64,000 nt of DNA from assembly GCA_051657715.1 (NCBI GenBank), contig JBOFLF010000009.1, positions 17,957 to 81,956 on the forward strand, read 5' to 3'. The translations under genes were made by a program, and so were the position numbers. The notes under the pieces were generated by a model that made no database searches, was not told where the DNA came from, and was given only the letters and a program-made list of their open reading frames with translations. This DNA is from JBOFBH01 sp051657715 (GTDB lineage Bacteria > Actinomycetota > Actinomycetes > Actinomycetales > Angustibacteraceae). Each line of letters begins with the position of its first letter. The stretch's first letter is position 1. Of the stretch, positions 1 through 7,325 are shown one piece after another.

Positions 1-1060
1 GGCCGGCCAGGCGGGGGCGGACCACGGGCCGCTCGAGCAGCTGCGCACCGACGCTGCTCATCGCGATGTCGTCGACGGTGCCCTGACGCGGCAGCATCGC
101 GGGGGAGTCGACGATCCGGTGGCCGCCTGCCCAGTCGGGCAGATGGTGGGTGCTGAGGTCACTGGCATGCAGGCCGGGGGCGGTCAGCTCGGGAACGCCG
201 ACGTCACGGGTGGGCGAGCCGGGGGTGAGCGCTGGCCCACCTGGCCCGGGGCCGTCGGACCGTAGGCTGAGGCTGGGCTCCCACTCGGCGGTCACGGCGG
301 TGAGGGTGTCGACCGCCGCCGCCAGCGCCGCTTTCGCCTCGGAGGTCTTGTCGAGCTGGGAGAGCGCGACCGCGCGGGTGTGGTGCGCCTGGGCGCGACC
401 GACGTCGTCCGCGACCTTCTCGAACAGCTTGGCCGCGGCCTCGGCCGAGCGCAGTGCGGTGCCCGGGTCGCCCGCCACGAGCTGGGCTGAGGCGAGGTTG
501 AGCGTCGTGGTGGCCCGCAGGGCGAGGTCGTCGTCGCCGAGGTCGTCCAACACGCCGAGCAGGACCGCGACGCTGTCGGCTCCCCGGCCGCTGCGCAGCA
601 GCTCGGCCCCGTCGGCGAGCCGCTGCGCGGCGCTCGTCGCCATGCCGTGGGTGATGTATCCGGTCTGTGGCAGATCCGCGATCTCCGGGGGGAGCTCGAC
701 GTCGGCGACCGCGGCCGCGACGTCCGGGACCGGGGTCTGCTCCCGGATGCTCTGGATCAGGTTGAGGGACACGGTCGCGAGCTGGCGCTCGAGCGCGTCG
801 CCGGCTGGCAGCACCGAGATGTAGTCGAGGAAGTTCGGCAGCTGTGGCCGCAACAGCCGCAGCGCCGCGACTCGAGCTGAGCCGTACTCGGCGATCGCCC
901 GGTCGTACTGGCGCCGTCGCTGGGCGTCCTGGCCCCGGGCCACCGCCGCGTATATCTCGCGCACCGCGGCCGACGAGGATCCTTCCTGCGTGCTCACCGC
1001 CCAATCCGCGGTCAGCGGCAGGGCCGAGACGAAGCTGGCGGGGTGGCTGATCGAGCGCAT
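1..1060 (-). CDS. TPR-like protein, N-terminal part (runs off left edge)
   Basis: The frame is open from an ATG at 1060 to the window edge (353 codons), so the C terminus is missing. An AGGAG ribosome binding site lies 5 nt upstream of this ATG (1066-1070 on the plus strand), which fixes the start. The product begins MRSISHPASFVSALPL. It is rich in Ala/Leu helices with TPR-like spacing, for example around residues 45-75 and 165-240 (LNLASAQLVAGDPGTALRSA). A Gly/Pro-rich stretch follows, then a segment containing LPDWAGGHR. There is no signal peptide. TPR arrays mediate protein-protein contacts, but the family and partner are not recognised. It lies downstream of the DinB-fold gene in the same direction. 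The WAGGH-like motif also occurs twice in the megaprotein at the other end of the window, which may be coincidence. A longer overlapping minus frame at 204-1232 is Arg/Pro/Gly-rich and is a shadow. Confidence 0.8.
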   Translation of the reverse strand, partial: MRSISHPASFVSALPLTADWAVSTQEGSSSAAVREIYAAVARGQDAQRRRQYDRAIAEYGSARVAALRLLRPQLPNFLDYISVLPAGDALERQLATVSLNLIQSIREQTPVPDVAAAVADVELPPEIADLPQTGYITHGMATSAAQRLADGAELLRSGRGADSVAVLLGVLDDLGDDDLALRATTTLNLASAQLVAGDPGTALRSAEAAAKLFEKVADDVGRAQAHHTRAVALSQLDKTSEAKAALAAAVDTLTAVTAEWEPSLSLRSDGPGPGGPALTPGSPTRDVGVPELTAPGLHASDLSTHHLPDWAGGHRIVDSPAMLPRQGTVDDIAMSSVGAQLLERPVVRPRLAG

Positions 1061-1065
1061 CGGTG

Positions 1066-1070
1066 CTCCT
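1066..1070 (-). promoter_or_regulatory. Ribosome binding site of the left-edge TPR-like gene
   Basis: AGGAG on the minus strand, 5 nt before the ATG at 1060. It decides the start of a gene whose frame would otherwise be masked by a longer shadow frame. Confidence 0.75.
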
Positions 1071-1123
1071 AGGTGCGAGGCTGGCGGCGCTGGCGCGAAG
1101 ATCTGCGCCCCCGAGCAGGTGCG

Positions 1124-1139
1124 AGGTTCCGGCGAACCT
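1124..1139 (-). other. Small hairpin between two leftward genes
   Basis: AGGTTC and GAACCT form a perfect 6-bp stem around a 4-nt loop in the 155-nt gap between the DinB-fold gene (ends 1216) and the TPR-like gene (starts 1060). No U-tract follows it on the minus strand, so it is at best a weak terminator or processing site. The rest of the gap holds no gene. Confidence 0.3.
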
Positions 1140-1215
1140 TCCCGAGGTCGTGCCAGAGGAGAGGCGCCGACCGCCGCCCGTGATACCGCCGCCACCCAAA
1201 ACCTGCGGGACGACC

Positions 1216-1980
1216 TCAGTCGGTTCGCCCACCGGCCTCCAGCACGGCGAGGTCGCGCACCGCGTAGCGGTGGTGCTCGGCCTCCTCCTTGAGCACCACG
1301 GCGAGGCAGCGGCGCACGACGTACTCCCGGTCGGGGTACGGCTGCGCCGGCTTGCGACCGCAGGCCCGGTCGAGCTCGGCCTCGGTGAGTCCCGCGACGA
1401 AGCGCCGCACGGTCGCCATGCGGAGCAGCCGCAGCGCGAGCACGTCGGTGAACGTGGGGGCTACCTCCAGGTCGAGCCCGAGTTGCGCTGACCCGTCGGC
1501 TGGCATCCCGCTAGCGGGAAGGCCCCACGGGTGGTACGGCGCCTCCTCTTCGAGTACGGCGTTGCCGAACCAGGCATCGCTGGCGAACAGCAGGTGCCGC
1601 TGGGTCTCGACGAACGACCACTCGCCCCCGACCCGCTGGCGCAACGTGGCCTCGGGCATCAGCGCGACGCGGTCGAACGTCGCCTTCCACAGCGCCTCGA
1701 TGGCACCCCACGCGGCCCGGTAGTCGTCGGGGGACGCGGCGTCACGCGCCAGCACCCGTGCGGGGTGCCGGCGGTCGAGCTCGGCTTCGACGTACCCGGT
1801 GACGTCGACGTCGTTGACGACCAGACGCTCGAAGTCACCGCCGAAATAGATGTCGCTGCCGTAGCAGTCGACGATCTTCAGGCCGCTGACCTCGCAATCG
1901 CGGACCTCGAGACCGGCGAGGTCGCACAGGTGGATGCGGGCGCCGCGGAACTGGTCCGTCTCGGCGTACTCGGCAGTCAT
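1216..1980 (-). CDS. DinB/YfiT-fold protein with N-terminal pentapeptide-like segment
   Basis: 254 residues from ATG at 1980. Residues 9-60 have a pentapeptide-like rhythm (FRGARIHLCDLAGLEVRDC and onward). Residues 85-250 match the DinB_2-type four-helix bundle, a metal-binding fold of the DinB/bacillithiol-transferase superfamily. His129 in ETQRHLLFASDAWF and the His pair 236-237 in EEAEHHRYAVRDLAVL are the likely metal ligands. The family includes thiol-dependent transferases and many members of unknown function, so no substrate can be assigned. The frame stays open upstream to 2520, but that part overlaps the heliorhodopsin gene, is Arg-rich and is not coding. An in-frame GTG six codons upstream (VHETPTM) is an alternative start; neither start has a strong ribosome binding site. 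The stop is 155 nt before the TPR-like gene, so the two may be co-transcribed. Confidence 0.82.
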   Translation of the reverse strand: MTAEYAETDQFRGARIHLCDLAGLEVRDCEVSGLKIVDCYGSDIYFGGDFERLVVNDVDVTGYVEAELDRRHPARVLARDAASPDDYRAAWGAIEALWKATFDRVALMPEATLRQRVGGEWSFVETQRHLLFASDAWFGNAVLEEEAPYHPWGLPASGMPADGSAQLGLDLEVAPTFTDVLALRLLRMATVRRFVAGLTEAELDRACGRKPAQPYPDREYVVRRCLAVVLKEEAEHHRYAVRDLAVLEAGGRTD

Positions 1981-2075
1981 GGTGGGAGTCTCGTGCACCG
2001 GCGTCCGCCGCACCACCTGTCGGCCACCGGCCGAGACCGGGCTCGGCAACCGGCCGAGACCGGGCGGGAACGGCG

Positions 2076-2936
2076 TCAGGCCAAAGACCCGGCGACGATC
2101 TGCCAGGCGAGCGCGGACTTCGCCGCGAGGCTCAGCACGAGGTAGCCGAGCTCGCCGAAGCCGTAGTCGCGCCAGGCGCCGATCTGCCGGTACTGCAACC
2201 ACTGGTTCACCGCGAAGCTCATGAAGAACGCGAACAGCGAGAAGAAGATGCCGTAGACGAACGACGGGACGTCCTGGGAGCCGACCAGGTTGACGGTGAT
2301 CGCCACCCAGGGCGCGATGCCGGCCACGCATCCGAACCAGAACGGCGCCAGGTCCGCCGGGCGCCGCCCCGGGGGGTTCGTGCGCTCCTGGACCCAGCCG
2401 AACAAGATCATCGCGACGTTGGCGCCGATGATCCCGATGACCGCGCTCACCTGGGTGATGCCCGCGTACAGCGCGATCAGGACGACCATGATGGTCGAGC
2501 TGAGGCTGTACTCCAGCCACCGGTACGGGTTGATCCCCCGAGCCAGGCCGCGTTCGTACGAGCCGCGCCGGACCACACCGGTCAGCAGGTGGTCCAGCGA
2601 CGCGAGCGCCAGAAACGCCGCGACAGCCAGCCCGATGGGCACCGCAAACGCCGCCTCGGCCTGGGGCACCGCCGTACCCGGTGGCCCGGCGGGGTAGGCC
2701 GTGGTCAGGTCGATGGCGAAGTCGCTGGCCACGACGAGCACGGCGACCGCCTGAGCCGCGTGCAGCACGGTCAGGGCGATGTTCCAGGCCCGCAGGCGTC
2801 CCAGACGGGACCGCGACACATCATGACCCGCCACCCGGTCGGACGTCGGCCGACCCGCTCGGTCGTTGAGGGCCATGCGGTCGTCAACGGCCATGCGGTC
2901 GTCAACGGCCATGGGGTCGTCGGCTGGGTTCGACAT
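2076..2936 (-). CDS. Heliorhodopsin
   Basis: 286 residues with seven predicted membrane helices after a hydrophilic N-terminal tail of about 48 residues. Heliorhodopsins are retinal-binding photoreceptors inserted in the opposite orientation to type I rhodopsins. No ion pumping is expected, and their physiological role is unsettled. The retinal Schiff-base lysine is Lys273 in the helix-7 signature AAKSALAWQI. Helix 3 carries RWLEYSLSS, with Glu142 at the counterion position. QWLQYRQIGAWRDYGFGELGY before helix 7 also fits the family. The usual protein begins near RLRAWNIALTVLHAAQ, so the tail, with three repeats of the type MAVDDR, is extra. The start could be any of the Met codons in this tail. 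The gene is divergent from the amidohydrolase. No carotenoid or retinal biosynthesis gene is visible in the window, so the chromophore source is elsewhere. Confidence 0.93.
   Translation of the reverse strand: MSNPADDPMAVDDRMAVDDRMALNDRAGRPTSDRVAGHDVSRSRLGRLRAWNIALTVLHAAQAVAVLVVASDFAIDLTTAYPAGPPGTAVPQAEAAFAVPIGLAVAAFLALASLDHLLTGVVRRGSYERGLARGINPYRWLEYSLSSTIMVVLIALYAGITQVSAVIGIIGANVAMILFGWVQERTNPPGRRPADLAPFWFGCVAGIAPWVAITVNLVGSQDVPSFVYGIFFSLFAFFMSFAVNQWLQYRQIGAWRDYGFGELGYLVLSLAAKSALAWQIVAGSLA
2871..2924. repeat. 18-bp tandem repeat in the heliorhodopsin N-terminal tail
   Basis: The unit GGCCATGCGGTCGTCAAC occurs twice exactly (2871-2888 and 2889-2906), with a third diverged copy to 2924. It encodes MAVDDR-type hexapeptides and keeps the frame. 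Each unit carries an ATG, so the annotated start of heliorhodopsin is ambiguous between them. Confidence 0.85.
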
Positions 2937-3216
2937 GACGACGACAGTACTGACTGCACCACATCGAGGCGCTCCAGACCTGACGTGCGCGGACTTGACC
3001 TGCTTGCTGCTCGGGCGCTGTCGCGGGGTGGCGACTGATCACTCGCCGATCCGGGACGCCGCCCGTCCGCCAGGTGCATCCGGTCACCACCGGGTGAGCG
3101 GTTTGATCAGTCCCCGCTCCACCAGGCAGGCTGGCGGACCACCACCGATCCTGGCTGTCCCGTCACCGAGAGCGACGGCGACGGCCTAGGCACGCCTCGG
3201 ACCAAGGAGCCGCGCG
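2937..3216. promoter_or_regulatory. Divergent intergenic region (heliorhodopsin / amidohydrolase)
   Basis: 280 nt without a credible gene between two divergent starts, so it should hold both promoters. On the minus strand a TACTGT hexamer lies 7 nt before the heliorhodopsin ATG, which would suit a leaderless transcript, but no matching -35 element is clear. On the plus side the only firm signal is the AAGGAG at 3204-3209. Confidence 0.4.
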
Positions 3217-4419
3217 ATGACACCCTCGGGGCCGCTCGTCATCCGGGCCGAGCACGTCTTCGACGGCGAGCGGTTCGTGCCCGACGGCGGCTGGGTGCAC
3301 CTGGACGCCGGCCGGATCACCGCCGTCGGGCCGGGCGAGATGCCCCCGCCAGCCGGCATCCCGGTGCTGGACCGACCCCGGGCGACGCTGCTGCCCGGCC
3401 TCGTCGACACCCATGTCCACCTCGTGGCGGGCGGCGAACCCGACGCCCTCGCGCTCGACCCGGTCCGCTCAGACGACGAGCGGGCGGCCGTCGTCCGGCG
3501 GTCGCTGCTCCAGCACCGCGCCGCCGGTGTGACGAGCGTGCGGGACCTGGGGGACAACAGGTTCTGCGTCGTCGACCGCACGGTCACCGGCGACGAGCCG
3601 TGGGTCGTCGGATCCGGGCCGCCGATCACCTCGCCCGGCGGGCACTGCGCCGCACTCGGCGGCGAGGCGACCGGCGAGCGGGCGCTGCGGGCGGCCGTCG
3701 CCGAGCGCCACGAGCACGGCGTCCAAGTGGTCAAGGTCGTCGTCAGCGGCGGCGCGATGACCGCCGGGTCCGACCTGCTCGGGCTGCAGTTCGACGCCGA
3801 CCAGGTGCGGACCGTCGTCGACGAGGCTCACCAGCGTGGACTGCCGGTCACCGCGCACGCCCACTCGGTGCCGTCCGTCCAGGTGTGCCTCGACGCCGGC
3901 CTCGACGGGATCGAGCACTGCACCTGCCTCACCGACGACGGCATCGACACCCCGGACACCGTCGTCGACGGCCTCGCCGCCCGGCGCCCGTGGGTGTGCC
4001 CGACGTTCGGGCGGCTGCCCGGCCTGCCCCCCTCCCCGCAGGCCGTCGAAGTGATCCGCCGGACCGGGATGACCCTTGAGGCCCGCTTCGCTCAGGTCGG
4101 CCGGCTGCACGCGGCGGGTGTCCGTCTCGTCGCCGGTTCCGACGCCGGCATCCACCCGGGCAAGCCGCACGGTGTCCTGCCCTACTCGGTGGCCGAACTG
4201 GTCCGGTCCGGGCTGCCCGTCGAGACGGCGCTCGCCGGGGCCACCTCCGCGGCCGCCGACGTGTGCGGGCTCGGCGCTACGACCGGGCGGCTGCGCGCCG
4301 GGATGCGCGCCGACCTGCTCGTCGTCGACGGCGACCTCGCGGCCGACGTCCTCGCCCTGACCCGGGTGCGGGACGTCGTGCTGCGCGGACGTCCGGTCGT
4401 CACCGCCCCAGCCACGTGA
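3217..4419 (+). CDS. Metal-dependent amidohydrolase family protein
   Basis: 400 residues. The start is supported by AAGGAG at 3204-3209, 7 nt before the ATG. This is an amidohydrolase-superfamily TIM barrel of the imidazolonepropionase/prolidase-like type. The visible active-site set is HVH (His66, His68) in LLPGLVDTHVHL, a metal-bridging Lys173 in VVKVVVSGG, His214/His216 in VTAHAHS, His234 in GIEHC and Asp309 in VAGSDAG. The N- and C-terminal beta-sandwich is present (residues 5-55, and the end with MRADLLVVDGD). Such enzymes hydrolyse cyclic amides, Xaa-Pro dipeptides or related bonds; the substrate cannot be read from sequence. It is cytoplasmic, with no signal peptide. It is convergent with the nicotianamine-synthase-like gene, with a 39-nt gap. 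Confidence 0.9.
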   Translation: MTPSGPLVIRAEHVFDGERFVPDGGWVHLDAGRITAVGPGEMPPPAGIPVLDRPRATLLPGLVDTHVHLVAGGEPDALALDPVRSDDERAAVVRRSLLQHRAAGVTSVRDLGDNRFCVVDRTVTGDEPWVVGSGPPITSPGGHCAALGGEATGERALRAAVAERHEHGVQVVKVVVSGGAMTAGSDLLGLQFDADQVRTVVDEAHQRGLPVTAHAHSVPSVQVCLDAGLDGIEHCTCLTDDGIDTPDTVVDGLAARRPWVCPTFGRLPGLPPSPQAVEVIRRTGMTLEARFAQVGRLHAAGVRLVAGSDAGIHPGKPHGVLPYSVAELVRSGLPVETALAGATSAAADVCGLGATTGRLRAGMRADLLVVDGDLAADVLALTRVRDVVLRGRPVVTAPAT

Positions 4420-4424
4420 TGCCG

Positions 4425-4448
4425 GCCCCTGGCGTGGTCAGCCGGGGC
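4425..4448. terminator. Candidate bidirectional terminator hairpin
   Basis: GCCCCTGGC (4425-4433) pairs with GCCGGGGC (4441-4448) across a 7-nt loop, with one bulged T. It lies in the 39-nt gap between two convergent stops. There is no T-tract, as is common in high-GC actinobacteria. Confidence 0.5.
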
Positions 4449-4458
4449 GCGCAGACGG

Positions 4459-5343
4459 TCAGCCGCGGCGGGCCACCAGGACCGAGTTGACGACATCGCC
4501 GAGCGGGTGCACGAGCAGCTCCGGCACTAGCCCGGCCTCGGTGACGTCCGCCACGTCGACGACGGGGTAGAGCAACGACCGCAGGCCGTCCGCGCTGCGG
4601 GCCACGACCCGGGCGCCAGGTGGCAGCAGCCGCGCCACCGTCTTCAGCACGCCGCGCTTGTCGGCCGGGGTGCGCCCCACGAGCGCGGCGAGGACGACGG
4701 CGTCGCCGCGCTCGAGCGCGGCCGCCATGCCCTCCCCGGTGAGCGCGTCGGCGCACCGGACGTCGACCGCGCCCGGTGGAGCGAGCCGGTCGAGCACCCC
4801 GCGTGCGCGACCCACCGCCCGGGGGTCGTTGTCGACCACGGTCACCCGCGCGGACGTCGACCGGTGCAGCGCGAGCGCGCTCAGCGGCAGCGGGCCGCCG
4901 CCGACGAAGCAGATCCGGCGCAGCGCCGCGACGTCCTGGCCCGCTGCCGCGAGCGCGCCGATCTCGAGCCTGACGAGCCGCTCGTAGTTGTCCAGGTAGG
5001 GGAAGCCGGCGAGCGCCGCGACCGGGTCGGCGGCGGCCAGGACGGTGGCCGCCCAGTGGTCCTCCAGCGCCGCCTCGCCGTCCGCGCAGACCGCGGCGAG
5101 ATCCGCCGCGATCCGCCGGACTCGGGGGTCGGCGAGCACGGTGGACGCCGTCCGCGAGTTGCCCGCGAGACAGGTGTGGACCAGGTCACCGAAGAGCGCG
5201 TCGACGGCCGGACAAGGCGCGAGGTCGGGCATGGCAGCCAATGCCTCGTGCAAGCGGATGACGCTGCTCACGACCGACTCGGCCGCCGGCCTCGCCCGCA
5301 CCGCGACGTCCGGCGCGCTACCCGCCTGCGCGGCGGTCAGCAT
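4459..5343 (-). CDS. Nicotianamine synthase-like protein
   Basis: 294 residues from ATG at 5343. It matches the nicotianamine synthase family fold: an N-terminal helical domain (residues 20-140), then a Rossmann methyltransferase-like domain that binds S-adenosylmethionine. Visible motifs are FPYLDNYERL (residues 114-123), an acidic EDHWA segment (94-98), the glycine loop CFVGGGPLPLSAL (145-157) and VTVVDNDPRAVGRA (167-180). Family members transfer aminobutyrate from S-adenosylmethionine to make nicotianamine or opine-type metallophores. The ATG overlaps the stop of the upstream GNAT gene in an ATGCTGA arrangement, so the two are translationally coupled. A histidine racemase, opine dehydrogenase or dedicated exporter, the usual partners in staphylopine-type pathways, is not visible nearby, so the product may be nicotianamine-like. 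The same frame runs upstream to 5661 only through the overlapping GNAT gene. Confidence 0.85.
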   Translation of the reverse strand: MLTAAQAGSAPDVAVRARPAAESVVSSVIRLHEALAAMPDLAPCPAVDALFGDLVHTCLAGNSRTASTVLADPRVRRIAADLAAVCADGEAALEDHWAATVLAAADPVAALAGFPYLDNYERLVRLEIGALAAAGQDVAALRRICFVGGGPLPLSALALHRSTSARVTVVDNDPRAVGRARGVLDRLAPPGAVDVRCADALTGEGMAAALERGDAVVLAALVGRTPADKRGVLKTVARLLPPGARVVARSADGLRSLLYPVVDVADVTEAGLVPELLVHPLGDVVNSVLVARRG

Positions 5344-5897
5344 CCGCGGCGTAGCAGGTGCTGGACGTCGATCTCGAAGTGCACGCAGTTGAACGGATCC
5401 GGCCGGCAGTCGTGGACGACCCGCCCCGACAGCGAGCGCCAGAACGCCTCCGCCCCAGGCACCCCGGCGTCGGTGTGCAGGTAGACCCGTCGGTACCCGC
5501 CAGGCCCGACCGCCCACGCCACGGTCTCCTCGACGAGTGCCCGGCCGACTCCACGGCGGCGGGCCGCGCCGGACACCCAGACCCGGACGATCTGGCAGGT
5601 GTCCGGGCGGTTGAACTCCTCCGCGAGCCACAGCGGGTTCGGCGGGGCGGCGAGCACGCACGGCCGGACCGCCGCCGTCCCGAGGACGCCGTCAGTTCCG
5701 CGCGCCACGAAAAGCTGGTGCCCTGGGCGGTCCAAGTACATCGCGCCGAGGTCGTCGAGGTCGCCGTGCCACCGCGGGCGATACCCACCCAGGTCGGCGT
5801 CGAGCACTCCGCGCATCGTGCGGCCCGCTTCGGCCAGATCGGCGTGGGTGGCTGCGGTGACCTCAATCAGGTCGGCCGAGTGGACGGCTGCAGGCAC
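5337..5897 (-). CDS. GNAT family N-acetyltransferase
   Basis: 186 residues from GTG at 5897, with AAGGAG 10 nt upstream (5908-5913 on the plus strand). It is a GNAT-fold acyltransferase: the acetyl-CoA pyrophosphate loop is RRRGVGRAL (residues 113-121) after the beta-4 strand VRVWVSG. VYLHTDAGVPGAEAFWRSLSG is the following helix/strand pair. The protein ends FNCVHFEIDVQHLLRRGC. Its stop overlaps the nicotianamine-synthase-like ATG by 7 nt, so it probably modifies the amine substrate or product of that enzyme, or confers tolerance to it. That is inferred from context only. It lies 115 nt downstream of the DNA polymerase IV gene in the same direction. Confidence 0.88.
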   Translation of the reverse strand: MPAAVHSADLIEVTAATHADLAEAGRTMRGVLDADLGGYRPRWHGDLDDLGAMYLDRPGHQLFVARGTDGVLGTAAVRPCVLAAPPNPLWLAEEFNRPDTCQIVRVWVSGAARRRGVGRALVEETVAWAVGPGGYRRVYLHTDAGVPGAEAFWRSLSGRVVHDCRPDPFNCVHFEIDVQHLLRRGC

Positions 5898-6012
5898 GAC
5901 TACGGCACTCCTTCGTGACGGACGGGTTCGCCCGGCATATCACTGACGACCGGAATGATACCCATAACCGAAATGGCGCTGATGCGCCGGTACCCACGCG
6001 GGCGACGCCGGG

Positions 6013-7284
6013 TCACAAGTCGCGTTCGGCCAGCTCGCGAAAGGCATCCGGGACGCTGGCGGCACTGCCCAGGGTCACCGGCAGGTAGGCGACCGCGGAC
6101 TGGCCGAATCGGCGGCGGACCGCGTCCACCGACAGGTCGAGCGCCCACCGCGCGGCCCCGGTCGGCGAGCCGGGCCGCAGCGGGTCGTCGGGCAGCGCGG
6201 GCAACTCGGCCTGGACCGCGTGCGCTGTCGACAGCTTCGAGGCGGACACCGCCAGCAAGGTGATCTGCGGGTCAGAGCGCGCACCGTACTCGTCGCGGAT
6301 CGCCTGCCAGGCCAGTCGTTCGGCGACCTCGGTGAGGGTCAGGGTGGTGGCCACCGGCACGGGCAGCGTGCAGGCCCGGCTCGCCGAACGCATCCCCGGG
6401 AACCGCACCCGGACGGTCACGGTGCGGGCCGCCTGGCCGCTGGCCCGCAACCGCCCGGCGACCCGGTCGACCAGGTGCGCCAGCACCTCACGCACCAGCT
6501 CGGCGGTGGCGTGCTGGCGCCCGAGCGCCGACTGCGCACCGACCGAGCGGGCCTGCGACGAGGCGACCACCCGCCGCGGGTCCTCGTTGTGGGACAACGC
6601 GCTCAGCTTCGCGCCGACCGCGCGGCCGAACACCCGCTCCAGCTCGGCCGGCGACACCCGGGCCAGCTCACCGATGGTCCGGATGCCGCGGTCGGCCAGT
6701 CGCCGCTGGGCCACCGGGCCGACACCCCACATCAACCCGACCGGCAGCGGGTCGAGGAACCACTGCTCCCGCCCCGGATGGACGACCACCAGACCGTCCG
6801 GCTTCGCCACCTGCGAGGCCACCTTCGCCAGGTGCTTGGTCCGGGCCACCCCGACCGAGATCGGCAGCCCCACCCGATCACGCACCTGGCGACGCAACCG
6901 GGCCGCGATCGTCTCCGGCGACCCGAACAGGTGCACCGACCCGGACACGTCGAGGAACGCCTCGTCAATCGAGACCCGCTCCACCGCGGGGGTGACGTCG
7001 TGCAGGACGTCCATCACCGCGTCCGCCAACCGCTGGTACTCACCGAAGTGACCCGGGACGAAGATCAGCGACGGGCACAGCCGCCGGGCACGCCACCCGG
7101 CCATGCCGCCGCGAACGCCGGACGACCGGGCCTCGTACGACGCGGCGAGCACCACCCCGCCGGTCGCACTGCCGCCCACGGCGATCGGTCGTCTGCGCAG
7201 CGTCGGATCCAGCAGCTGCTCGACCGACGCGTAGAAGGCATCGAGATCAGCGTGCAGGACCGTCGCCATCACCCGGTGAGGCAC
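6013..7284 (-). CDS. dinB: DNA polymerase IV (Y-family, DinB)
   Basis: 423 residues from GTG at 7284; ATG at 7269 is an alternative start. This is an error-prone translesion polymerase. Palm/fingers motifs are HADLDAFYASVEQ, with catalytic Asp13 and steric-gate Tyr18, and VSIDEAFLDVSG, with catalytic Asp107-Glu108. ISVGVARTKHLAKVASQVAKPDG and LMWGVGPVAQRRLADRGI form the thumb helix-hairpin-helix. The little-finger domain occupies about residues 245-360. No clear beta-clamp-binding peptide is seen at the C terminus, which ends in FRELAERDL. No good ribosome binding site precedes either start. A TATCAT hexamer lies 7 nt before the GTG, which suggests a leaderless transcript. A LexA box sits over this promoter, so SOS induction is expected. 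Confidence 0.93.
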   Translation of the reverse strand: MPHRVMATVLHADLDAFYASVEQLLDPTLRRRPIAVGGSATGGVVLAASYEARSSGVRGGMAGWRARRLCPSLIFVPGHFGEYQRLADAVMDVLHDVTPAVERVSIDEAFLDVSGSVHLFGSPETIAARLRRQVRDRVGLPISVGVARTKHLAKVASQVAKPDGLVVVHPGREQWFLDPLPVGLMWGVGPVAQRRLADRGIRTIGELARVSPAELERVFGRAVGAKLSALSHNEDPRRVVASSQARSVGAQSALGRQHATAELVREVLAHLVDRVAGRLRASGQAARTVTVRVRFPGMRSASRACTLPVPVATTLTLTEVAERLAWQAIRDEYGARSDPQITLLAVSASKLSTAHAVQAELPALPDDPLRPGSPTGAARWALDLSVDAVRRRFGQSAVAYLPVTLGSAASVPDAFRELAERDL

Positions 7285-7325
7285 CTGCTCATGATATCGA
7301 ACATGTGTTCCATATCATGAGCAGG
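7284..7325. promoter_or_regulatory. 42-bp palindrome with LexA (SOS) box over the dinB promoter
   Basis: The core TCGAACATGTGTTCCA (7297-7312) differs by one base from the actinobacterial SOS consensus TCGAAC-N4-GTTCGA. It is embedded in a near-perfect inverted repeat whose arms CCTGCTCATGATAT and ATATCATGAGCAGG are exact complements. Only the C/C pair flanking GAAC/GTTC and the two central bases break the symmetry. The palindrome begins at the GTG codon of dinB and covers the likely -10, so bound LexA would block initiation. The extra arms beyond the 16-bp box are unusual. Confidence 0.8.

Noticed and set aside
204..1232. Minus-strand open frame of 342 codons
   Set aside because: It is Arg/Gly/Pro-rich and low in complexity. 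It overlaps the better supported frame starting at 1060 with an AGGAG site, so it is a GC-driven shadow.
1981..2520. Upstream extension of the DinB-fold gene
   Set aside because: The extension lies inside the heliorhodopsin coding region in another frame and is Arg-rich. The family N terminus starts at the ATG at 1980.
4484..5661. Longer nicotianamine-synthase-like protein starting at 5661
   Set aside because: The first 106 codons of that version overlap the GNAT gene out of frame and are Arg/Gly-rich. The ATG at 5343 sits in a coupling overlap and fits the family start.
5950..5970. Possible Zur-type operator upstream of the GNAT/nicotianamine-synthase pair
   Set aside because: GGAATGATACC is an imperfect 11-bp palindrome with an ATGAT core, but the flanks do not extend the symmetry as a Zur box should. 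Too weak to call.
6220..7320. Plus-strand open frame of 366 codons opposite dinB
   Set aside because: Antisense to a well supported polymerase IV gene, with no domain and biased composition.
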